Notes under the pieces: model-generated | The model's database searches: none | The model's input: the letters and a program-made list of their open reading frames with translations, nothing else | What the model was told of the DNA's origin: nothing | Program-made: the position numbers and the translations under genes | Part shown: positions 1-5,433 of the stretch, piece by piece | Position numbering within the stretch: position 1 is the first letter of the stretch | Layout of the letters: each line of letters starts with the position of its first letter | Origin: Emcibacter sp. | Lineage (GTDB): Bacteria > Pseudomonadota > Alphaproteobacteria > Sphingomonadales > Emcibacteraceae | NCBI GenBank assembly: GCA_023142175.1 | Contig: JAGLJX010000119.1 | Coordinates: 1-6,096, forward strand | Direction of reading: 5' to 3' | Length of the DNA: 6,096 nt

Positions 1-302
1 CGGTCGGTGCGCCAGTCCTTGGCCATTTCCACACAGGCGCGTAACAATTGGCCGTTATAGCGTTCCAGCTTGCCTTCCAGTCTTTCGAATAAAGCAAAGG
101 CATCGGCGGTAGAACCGGCAAACCCGGCGACCACACTGCCATCACCCAACTGACGTACTTTGCGGGCGTTGGCTTTGATCACCGTATCGCCGAGGGAAAC
201 CTGTCCATCGCCGGCAATGACGACCTTGTCGCCCTTGCGTACGCTTATGATTGTGGTGCCGCGCCATCCTGAACCGTTATTGGCTTTTGTTTCTTCAGCC
301 AT
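1..302 (-). CDS. hslV: ATP-dependent protease HslUV (ClpQY), peptidase subunit HslV, 5' part
   Basis: HslV is the threonine peptidase that forms a double hexamer ring capped by the HslU ATPase and degrades unfolded or regulatory proteins in the cytoplasm. The first 100 residues are visible; the gene runs off the left edge, and the family is usually about 175-185 residues. After a 15-residue extension comes [20 protein letters not shown] (15-34). Thr16 is the expected N-terminal nucleophile after processing at Gly15/Thr16, and Lys48 in NARKVR falls at the position of the catalytic lysine 33 counted from that Thr. [10 protein letters not shown] (60-69) and AKDWRTD (94-100) are further family signatures. 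The ATG at 302-300 follows an in-frame TAA upstream and has a strong Shine-Dalgarno AGGAAAGG at 319-312, nine bases away. hslU is expected beyond the window. A heat-shock-type promoter lies just upstream. The identification is very secure. Confidence 0.97.
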   Translation of the reverse strand, partial: MAEETKANNGSGWRGTTIISVRKGDKVVIAGDGQVSLGDTVIKANARKVRQLGDGSVVAGFAGSTADAFALFERLEGKLERYNGQLLRACVEMAKDWRTD

Positions 303-335
303 AAGTTTAAGCCTTTCCTGAATATGTTCTTACAC

Positions 336-364
336 ATTTGGGGAAGTATGGCCTATTGGTCAAG
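336..364 (-). promoter_or_regulatory. Putative sigma-32 (RpoH) heat-shock promoter of hslV
   Basis: Read on the minus strand, CTTGACC (364-358) is followed after exactly 14 bases by CCCCAAAT (343-336). The enterobacterial sigma-32 consensus is CTTGAAA, 13-15 bases, CCCCATNT, so the -35 matches at 5 of 7 positions and the -10 at all but one. Transcription would start near 327-331, giving a leader of about 25-30 nt that contains the hslV ribosome site. HslUV is a classical RpoH regulon member in E. coli, which fits. The promoter lies between the methyltransferase stop and hslV, so hslV can be induced independently of the gene upstream. This is a pattern match only. Confidence 0.65.
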
Positions 365-396
365 GGGGACAAGGAGAAATATAATAAATACCAGAA

Positions 397-1434
397 TCAG
401 CCAGATTTGTGGCACAGATATTTGACGACCTTCAGATCGCCGCTACGCAGTAATTTGGCTCTGGTATTCCAGAAGACCGCTTCATTAAGCATATATTTGA
501 GGATGGTAACATCTTTCACATTGCTGGCTTCCATGATGCTGATAACTTTTTTGGCGTGGCTACGTGCGCCGGAGATCAGGTTGAGGTAGAAATCTGTTAT
601 GTCCTCTTGGAGTTTTATTGTGAAGCCGGCATCTTCAAGACAGGATTCCATGGCAGCCGATGTGACAGGGTACGGCTTGTAGGGTTCAAGGTCACACCAT
701 TCCCTAAAAACAGCACTATCCTGATCAGCATCTTCAGACAGGACATATTCGGTCAGTAAAAACAAACCTTCCTTTTTCAGGTGATCAAAGATGCCTTGAA
801 TAAGTTGAGATTTATTGGTGATGATGAACGTGGATTCTTTGGCATAGGCACGGTCATAGCTACGGGGAAAATGGGGAGCATCCTCGAAATTAACATGGGT
901 AATGGGGGCGTCCTGAGCCACACCCGCTTCCTGAGACATTGCCATGCCCGTTGTAGCCAGTTCTTTTGAGGATTCATAACCATCAATGGGGGTGTCATAT
1001 TTTTGCTGCATGGCCCGCACCGGGCCGCCAAGACCTGCCCCTATGACCATAGCGGTGCGTTTGGAATTTATGTTCAGCGGCGTGGTCATGGAGATTATAT
1101 TCTCAGGGCCACCCGGGCCACAGAAACCATCCCCCCAAAAGACCTGAGTCACCTCAGCGCGGTCTTTATCCCATACGGCTTTTACGGCAATATGGTCATC
1201 TTCCAGCAATTTGAAATTATCATCTATTAAGGATGTGTTGATATCATCAAGGATAAGATCTTCACTGTCGCCCTCAGGGTTATGGGGATTTTCAGTGCTG
1301 TTGGCTGTTGGCGTATTATTGGTTTTTGACAGCTTAGCCCGCACATCTTCCAGATCATAACCATGCCACCAGGAACGAAAGCGCCACAACAGGGGAATTT
1401 TAATATCAGTATCTTCAGAAGAGGGTTTGCTCAT
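397..1434 (-). CDS. Class I SAM-dependent methyltransferase, substrate unknown
   Basis: The 345-residue protein has a Rossmann-type methyltransferase core in its second half. Motif I is VIGAGLGGP (130-138), the acidic end of strand 2 is GYES with Glu154, and NFEDAP (182-187) is a plausible motif II acidic stretch. YDRAYAKES (193-201) and LKKEGLFLLTEYVL (219-232) are the strand 4 and strand 5 regions. The last two resemble the phosphoethanolamine, sarcosine and dimethylglycine N-methyltransferase group, but that does not fix the substrate. The N-terminus has an aromatic basic motif, LLWRFRSWWHGYDL (15-28), then an acidic, Asn/Thr-rich, probably disordered linker (about 36-80), then VFWGDGFCGPGGPE (98-111), which in this type of enzyme precedes the SAM site. 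No signal peptide or membrane segment is seen, so it is cytoplasmic. The ATG at 1434-1432 has only a weak ribosome site (GAAGAA). It is transcribed toward hslV, 94 bp away, with no terminator visible between. Confidence 0.85.
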   Translation of the reverse strand: MSKPSSEDTDIKIPLLWRFRSWWHGYDLEDVRAKLSKTNNTPTANSTENPHNPEGDSEDLILDDINTSLIDDNFKLLEDDHIAVKAVWDKDRAEVTQVFWGDGFCGPGGPENIISMTTPLNINSKRTAMVIGAGLGGPVRAMQQKYDTPIDGYESSKELATTGMAMSQEAGVAQDAPITHVNFEDAPHFPRSYDRAYAKESTFIITNKSQLIQGIFDHLKKEGLFLLTEYVLSEDADQDSAVFREWCDLEPYKPYPVTSAAMESCLEDAGFTIKLQEDITDFYLNLISGARSHAKKVISIMEASNVKDVTILKYMLNEAVFWNTRAKLLRSGDLKVVKYLCHKSG

Positions 1435-1475
1435 AAATTCTTCATATTGTTAAAGAAATGGGTTTATTTCAAAAT

Positions 1476-1505
1476 ATATTATTCTTTTTTCTAACTTAAT
1501 TTCAA
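1476..1505 (-). promoter_or_regulatory. Possible promoter of the methyltransferase gene
   Basis: On the minus strand TTGAAA (1505-1500) is separated by 18 bases from TAATAT (1481-1476), which sits about 40 bases before the methyltransferase start. Both hexamers resemble a housekeeping promoter. The region is so AT-rich that chance matches are likely, and an overlapping TATATT is an alternative -10. Confidence 0.35.
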
Positions 1506-1599
1506 TTCGAAATCAACGAATGTTCCAGAATATTAAATATTTCTACTCTATGGAGAAGCGGCATTAGCACGTGAGAAATCTCTTTTATGGTCATAAATT

Positions 1600-1627
1600 T
1601 TGCTTAATTAGAAATTAAGCATATACT
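1600..1627 (+). promoter_or_regulatory. Possible promoter of the secreted-protein gene
   Basis: TATACT (1622-1627) is one base from the TATAAT consensus and lies 31 bases before the ATG at 1659, giving a short leader of about 25 nt. The base run TTGCTT (1600-1605), 16 bases upstream, is a poor -35, so the promoter may depend on an activator. A perfect inverted repeat occupies the spacer and overlaps the -35. Confidence 0.4.
1601..1621. repeat. Perfect inverted repeat, candidate operator
   Basis: TGCTTAATT (1601-1609) and AATTAAGCA (1613-1621) are perfect inverted copies around a 3-base centre AGA. The repeat sits between the presumed -35 and -10 of the secreted-protein gene, where a dimeric repressor would block polymerase. 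It lacks a following U-run and lies before the presumed transcription start, so it is not a terminator. The operator role is inferred from symmetry and position only. Confidence 0.45.
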
Positions 1628-1658
1628 AATGTAAAATAATAAGGACAGGAGCATTAAA

Positions 1659-2759
1659 ATGAATAAGATATATATTGTTATTTTGAGTGTTTTGGGTTTT
1701 TTATTAGTAATAACGGGACAGGCCTATGCCAAGGCTAAATTGAACGTCCATGTGAGCAAGGCCACTCACAAAATGTCAAAATATAAGAACAGTGGTGATC
1801 TTTATCCCCTCAAAGGTCCGATAATAAAGGTCTATGCCAAGGGTCAGAAAAAATATGACAGCATCGCCAATGACAATGAGAATATGACATTCCTGTTTAA
1901 TGTTTCGGCCAGCTGCAATAAGAAAATCAAGACTTTCAAATTACTGATCAATGGCGCGTCCAAGAATGTCAAGCATACCTCGGACAAAGGCAGGAAAGTC
2001 AAAAAGCGCATCGAGGATATTAAAGCGCCCTTTACCCTGCCAAACATAAGCCGCAATCCTGCTAAAGCCTGTATGAATGAGCTGGATAAAAGGGTGGCTA
2101 CGGGCAAGAAATCCAAAAAGGCCTGGATGAAAAGTGGCTTTGTTGTGCGCTATGACAATGCTTATGAGGGTATGGTGATCGGGACCTGTTCGTCCAAGCT
2201 TGGTTTTGAGGTTTTTGAATCGAAAAAAACGTCAATGCCGGTATGGATCATGTGCCAGCCTGTCAAAGGTGGACAGACGCCGAAAAAAAATACAGGCGGC
2301 AAGAAAGCTGATGGTAAGAAAACAGAGAAGCACATTAAAATACAAAAGCTGAAACTGGCCTTGAGTGTTAGCCCGAAAGTCTCGGAAAAATGCCCGGCTT
2401 CAATTAGGTTCAATGGTAAGATTACCGCCTCAAAACCCGGTGTGGTGAAATACCGGATCATTGCCAAGGACGGCATGGAAAGCTGGAAAACGCCAACCAA
2501 GGTCGTTAAATTTGACAAAGCGGGCACGCGCAAAATCTCTCAATGGACTCATTCCCACCATAAACCCGACACCAAAGGCGGCTATGCATTGAAAGGTTCA
2601 GGCGGGCCGGCTGTGGTTAAGGGTAAGGCCTATATCAAGATTATGGGCAAGCCAAAAAATACAAAAGTATCCGGCGGCAGAATTGATTATCAAATCTGGT
2701 GCGACGGCAAACCCAAGCGTCTACATAAGAAACCGAGCGCTGCCAGAGGAATAGAATAA
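1659..2759 (+). CDS. Secreted lysine-rich two-domain protein, function unknown
   Basis: I do not recognise this 366-residue protein. It begins with a clear Sec signal peptide: short basic start, hydrophobic stretch about 5-20, and an AYA site with likely cleavage after Ala24. No lipobox cysteine is present, so it should be a soluble periplasmic or exported protein. The mature part is strongly basic, with lysines throughout. Domain 1 (about 25-200) has four cysteines (86, 138, 177, 199). A Lys/Gly/Thr linker (about 201-227) leads to domain 2 (about 228-350) with two cysteines (245, 348) at its ends. Domain 2 (KCPASIRFNGKITA at 244-257, then PGVVKYRI) looks like a small beta-sandwich with a disulfide clamp, of a kind I recall in secreted bacterial proteins; that resemblance is from memory. 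The even cysteine count per domain fits disulfides in an oxidising compartment. The start has a good ribosome site, AGGAG at 1647-1651. The gene is divergent from the methyltransferase and 80 bp before hisB. Confidence 0.8.
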   Translation: MNKIYIVILSVLGFLLVITGQAYAKAKLNVHVSKATHKMSKYKNSGDLYPLKGPIIKVYAKGQKKYDSIANDNENMTFLFNVSASCNKKIKTFKLLINGASKNVKHTSDKGRKVKKRIEDIKAPFTLPNISRNPAKACMNELDKRVATGKKSKKAWMKSGFVVRYDNAYEGMVIGTCSSKLGFEVFESKKTSMPVWIMCQPVKGGQTPKKNTGGKKADGKKTEKHIKIQKLKLALSVSPKVSEKCPASIRFNGKITASKPGVVKYRIIAKDGMESWKTPTKVVKFDKAGTRKISQWTHSHHKPDTKGGYALKGSGGPAVVKGKAYIKIMGKPKNTKVSGGRIDYQIWCDGKPKRLHKKPSAARGIE

Positions 2760-2778
2760 AAATAGAATAGTTGTTTTG

Positions 2779-2807
2779 TTGGTTTTTTGCGTGACAACTG
2801 CTATATG
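2779..2807 (+). promoter_or_regulatory. Possible promoter of the his operon
   Basis: TTGGTT (2779-2784) lies 17 bases before TATATG (2802-2807), with CTATAT as an overlapping alternative. It is in the only gap upstream of hisB (2760-2839) and would give a leader of about 25 nt. There is no room for a histidine leader peptide with attenuator. The -35 is weak, and read-through from the upstream gene is also possible because no terminator is visible. Confidence 0.35.
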
Positions 2808-2829
2808 TTGCCCGAAGTCAATAATCAGT

Positions 2830-2833
2830 GGAG
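2830..2833 (+). promoter_or_regulatory. Ribosome binding site deciding the hisB start
   Basis: GGAG at 2830-2833 lies six bases before ATG 2840. An in-frame GTG at 2828 overlaps this site and has no good ribosome site of its own, so the ATG is preferred and the four residues before it are probably not translated. Confidence 0.75.
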
Positions 2834-2839
2834 AGTGAA

Positions 2840-3445
2840 ATGCGCACAGCCACTTGTGAGCGCAAAACCAAGGAGACGGAAATTTCGGTTTCTGTCAATC
2901 TGGACGGGCAGGGTATTTATGATGTGGAAACGGGGATTGGGTTCTTCGACCATATGATGGAACAATTGTCCCGCCATAGCCTTATCGATATTACTATCCG
3001 GGCTAAGGGTGACCTCCATATTGATTATCATCACACGGTTGAAGATGTGGGCATCATTCTGGGGCAGGCGTTTCGGGACGCCATGGGCGACCTGCGTGGG
3101 ATCACCCGTTATGGCAGTGCTATCATCCCAATGGATGAGACCTGCACGCGGGCATCACTGGATATTTCCGGTCGGCCTTTTCTGGTCTGGAAGGTTGAGT
3201 TCAGCCGTGACAAGCTGGGTGAGATGGATACGGAACTGTTTCAGGAATGGTTCCGCGCCTTTGCTTATGGTGCGGGCATTACCCTGCATATGGAAAATAT
3301 GTATGGTCAGAATAATCACCATATCATTGAATCCAGTTACAAAGCCTTGGCGCGCGCGCTCAGACAGGCTCTGGAAATTGACCTGCGCAAGGCAGATGCT
3401 ATCCCCTCTACCAAGGGTGTGATCGGTGACAAGTCTGATTTGTAA
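2840..3445 (+). CDS. hisB: Imidazoleglycerol-phosphate dehydratase
   Basis: HisB dehydrates imidazole glycerol phosphate to imidazole acetol phosphate in histidine biosynthesis, using manganese in the cytoplasm. From ATG 2840 the protein has 201 residues, the normal length of the stand-alone enzyme; the histidinol-phosphatase domain fused to it in enterobacteria is absent. Both metal-binding signatures are intact: [14 protein letters not shown] (61-74; His64, His65, Glu68) and [13 protein letters not shown] (156-168; His160, His161, Glu164). TGIGFFDHM (31-39), LDISGRPFL (107-115) and the C-terminal IPSTKG (188-193) are also typical. It is the first gene of the operon, and its TAA stop overlaps the hisH start by one base (TAATG). 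Confidence 0.98.
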   Translation: MRTATCERKTKETEISVSVNLDGQGIYDVETGIGFFDHMMEQLSRHSLIDITIRAKGDLHIDYHHTVEDVGIILGQAFRDAMGDLRGITRYGSAIIPMDETCTRASLDISGRPFLVWKVEFSRDKLGEMDTELFQEWFRAFAYGAGITLHMENMYGQNNHHIIESSYKALARALRQALEIDLRKADAIPSTKGVIGDKSDL

Positions 3446-4110
3446 TGCCAGAATTCAAAGAAGTAGCTATAATAGATTACGGATCGGGGAATCTCAGGTC
3501 TGCTGAAAAAGCTGTCGAGAGATGTATTCAGGACGAAGGGCTTGATTGCTCAGTCGTTGTGACCTCTGACCCCGATATGGTGGCTCGTGCGGATCATATT
3601 ATCCTGCCCGGTGTTGGTGCATTCCGCGATTGCTTGCAAGGCCTTCGGGCATTGGATGGTATGGTGGATTGTCTGGAACAGGTTGTCATAAAAGACGGGC
3701 GGCCTTTTCTGGGGATTTGTGTTGGTATGCAGTTGCTGGCAACAGAGGGCCATGAGCATGGTATTCATAAAGGGCTGGACTGGATCAAGGGCCGGGTAGC
3801 ACCGTTGAATATTACGCAAGGCAAAAATCTGAAAGTGCCCCATATGGGATGGAACCAGATTGAGATTGCAGAAGGTCATAAAAGTCATCCTGTATTTGCG
3901 AGTATTAATGATGGTGATCATGTATATTTTGTTCATAGCTATCAGTTTGAAGCGCAGGAGCCTGATCATATTTTAGCCCGGACAAATTATGGCAGCGCGT
4001 TCCCTGCTATTATCGGGCGGGATAATATTATCGGGACACAATTCCATCCGGAAAAAAGTCAGCGGGTGGGGCTAAAACTAATCAGGAATTTCCTGAATTG
4101 GCGGCCATAA
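3445..4110 (+). CDS. hisH: Imidazole glycerol phosphate synthase, glutamine amidotransferase subunit
   Basis: HisH releases ammonia from glutamine and channels it to HisF, with which it forms IGP synthase. The 221-residue protein is a class I (triad) glutamine amidotransferase of about normal length. Visible motifs are IDYGSGNLRS (10-19), LPGVGAF (54-60), the nucleophile elbow FLGICVGMQLL (88-98) with Cys92, PHMGWNQI (132-139), FVHSY (162-166) and GTQFHPEKS (197-205) with His201 and Glu203 completing the triad. No good Shine-Dalgarno precedes the ATG. The start overlaps the hisB stop by one base, so translation probably depends on re-initiation after hisB. Confidence 0.98.
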   Translation: MPEFKEVAIIDYGSGNLRSAEKAVERCIQDEGLDCSVVVTSDPDMVARADHIILPGVGAFRDCLQGLRALDGMVDCLEQVVIKDGRPFLGICVGMQLLATEGHEHGIHKGLDWIKGRVAPLNITQGKNLKVPHMGWNQIEIAEGHKSHPVFASINDGDHVYFVHSYQFEAQEPDHILARTNYGSAFPAIIGRDNIIGTQFHPEKSQRVGLKLIRNFLNWRP

Positions 4111-4129
4111 TTAATTTAACTCTTGAATA

Positions 4130-4135
4130 AGAGGA
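4130..4135 (+). promoter_or_regulatory. Ribosome binding site deciding the acetyltransferase start
   Basis: AGAGGA at 4130-4135 is five bases upstream of ATG 4141. It lies inside the longer reading frame that could start at TTG 4123, so the ATG is the likely start and the six extra residues are not expected. Confidence 0.7.
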
Positions 4136-4140
4136 AAAAT

Positions 4141-4686
4141 ATGTCTGAAAAAACTACGGCGAAACATAGTCCGCGCCTAGAGGTCACGTTAGTGGAAAGT
4201 TTGGATAATGTGGAACTAATGCAGCTTTGCGAGGTTACGCGAGAGGCCATTTCCGTGGGCGAAAGTTTCAGCTGGCTGACGACACCGGAAGAAAAAGCGC
4301 TGGAGAATTATTGGAAGGGCGTTGTCCTTATGCGGGAAAGAAGTTTGTTCCTGCCCAAAATGGATGGGCAGATCGCCGGTTCCTGCCAGCTGGTTCGCCC
4401 GCCCATCAGTAATGAGGTCGGTGCTTTCCGGGCCGAGATAGTCAATTTCTTTCTGGCGCCATGGGCGCGGGATTATGGCCTTGCCAAGGAAATGATCAGC
4501 CGGGTTCAGGATTATGCCATCGTGCAGGGTTGCCGCTCCCTTGAAATTTCCATCCGTTCTGATCAGCTCGCCGCCATTTCCATCTGCGAATGGCTGGGGC
4601 TTGAAAAATGGGGCACGAAGAAACGCTTTGCCTATGTGGATAATAAATTTATATCGGGCTTTTATTACTCTAAGGATCTGGATTAA
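4141..4686 (+). CDS. GNAT-family N-acetyltransferase-like protein within the his operon
   Basis: The 181-residue protein shows the GNAT fold in its C-terminal half. AEIVNFFLAPWARDYGLAKE (98-117) is strand 4 plus the acetyl-CoA pyrophosphate loop, with RDYGLA (110-115) in place of the usual R/Q-x-x-G-x-G/A. SLEISIRSDQLAAISICEWL (133-152) is motif B, resembling the common form in which an aromatic or Leu-rich helix leads into GLEKWGTKKR. The N-terminal helix region (about 20-65) and a strand containing GQIAGSCQLVRP (76-87) fit the cofactor-binding core. The acyl acceptor cannot be told. The gene lies 30 bp after hisH and its TAA directly abuts the hisA ATG, so it is almost surely in the same transcript. 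I recall a GNAT gene at this place in some other Alphaproteobacteria, but that memory is not verified here. It has no known role in histidine synthesis. Confidence 0.85.
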   Translation: MSEKTTAKHSPRLEVTLVESLDNVELMQLCEVTREAISVGESFSWLTTPEEKALENYWKGVVLMRERSLFLPKMDGQIAGSCQLVRPPISNEVGAFRAEIVNFFLAPWARDYGLAKEMISRVQDYAIVQGCRSLEISIRSDQLAAISICEWLGLEKWGTKKRFAYVDNKFISGFYYSKDLD

Positions 4687-5433
4687 ATGCTGTTATTCCC
4701 CGCAATCGATCTGAAAGACGGTCAATGTGTACGCCTGCTCAAAGGTGAAATGGATCAGGCCACTGTCTTTAATGACAGTCCGGCGGATCAGGCTCTGGAA
4801 TTTCAAAAAGCCGGTTGTGAATGGCTGCATCTGGTCGATCTGAATGGGGCCTTTGCCGGAAAGCCGGTCAATGGAGATGCGGTTGATGCTATTCTTGGCG
4901 CGGTTAATGTGCCAGTTCAGCTTGGCGGCGGGATCAGGGATTTGGATACCATAGAAACATGGATCACCAAGGGCATTGAACGTGTTATCTTAGGCACTGT
5001 GGCCCTGCGTAATCCTGAAATTGTTATCGAAGCGGCAAAAGAATTCCCCGGTCATGTGGCGGTTGGCATTGATGCCAGAGGCGGCATGGTCGCGGTCGAA
5101 GGCTGGGCGGAGACATCGGATATGTCCGCCATAGACCTTGGCCGGAAATTTGAAGATGCCGGAATATCCGCCATTATATATACCGATATTGATCGGGACG
5201 GCATGATGGGCGGCGTTAATGTCTCTGGCACTGTTGACCTTGCCCGCGCCCTGACCATTCCGGTGATCGCGTCGGGCGGTGTGTCCTGTCTGGGGGATCT
5301 GAAAAAATTGAAAGATGCGGCGGACGCGGCGGGCGTTGAACTGGAAGGGGCCATTTCGGGACGTGCGCTTTATGATGGCCGCTTGGATATCGGGCTGGCT
5401 AATGAGCTTCTGAGAGGGGCGGGCGATGCTTAA
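4687..5433 (+). CDS. hisA: ProFAR isomerase (phosphoribosyl-formimino-AICAR-phosphate isomerase)
   Basis: HisA opens the ribose ring of ProFAR by an Amadori rearrangement to give PRFAR, the substrate of HisF. The 248-residue (beta/alpha)8 barrel is full length. Catalytic Asp8 lies in FPAIDLKDG (4-12), the second catalytic Asp129 in GIDARGG (127-133), and Thr166 in IYTDIDRDG (164-172). Phosphate-binding loops are LGGGIR (79-84) and ASGGVS (195-200), and the C-terminal GAISGRALY (221-229) is typical. The start abuts the acetyltransferase stop, with AAGGA at 4672-4676 as ribosome site inside that gene. The end overlaps hisF by 8 bases. Confidence 0.98.
   Translation: MLLFPAIDLKDGQCVRLLKGEMDQATVFNDSPADQALEFQKAGCEWLHLVDLNGAFAGKPVNGDAVDAILGAVNVPVQLGGGIRDLDTIETWITKGIERVILGTVALRNPEIVIEAAKEFPGHVAVGIDARGGMVAVEGWAETSDMSAIDLGRKFEDAGISAIIYTDIDRDGMMGGVNVSGTVDLARALTIPVIASGGVSCLGDLKKLKDAADAAGVELEGAISGRALYDGRLDIGLANELLRGAGDA

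Noticed and set aside
338..589. Plus-strand open frame of 83 codons
   Set aside because: It overlaps the hslV promoter and the 3' end of the methyltransferase gene antisense, with no recognisable protein features.
1573..1582. Small inverted repeat GAGA, AA, TCTC followed by TTTT
   Set aside because: A 4-bp stem with a 2-base loop is too weak for a terminator and is expected by chance in this AT-rich region.
2760..2800. T-rich stretch after the secreted-protein gene as a rho-independent terminator
   Set aside because: Only a 5-bp GTTGT/ACAAC pairing with a long loop is found, and the T-run lies inside the loop rather than after a GC-rich stem.
2828..2839. GTG start four codons upstream of the hisB ATG
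   Set aside because: The GTG overlaps the GGAG ribosome site that is correctly spaced for the ATG at 2840.
2760..2839. Histidine leader peptide or T-box before hisB
   Set aside because: The gap is only 80 bases, has no run of His codons in a small frame and no T-box-like structure that I can see.
4082..4096. Perfect palindrome TCAGGAA, T, TTCCTGA near the end of hisH
   Set aside because: It encodes the conserved C-terminal IRNFLNW stretch of HisH and has no following T-run, so it is most likely a by-product of coding.
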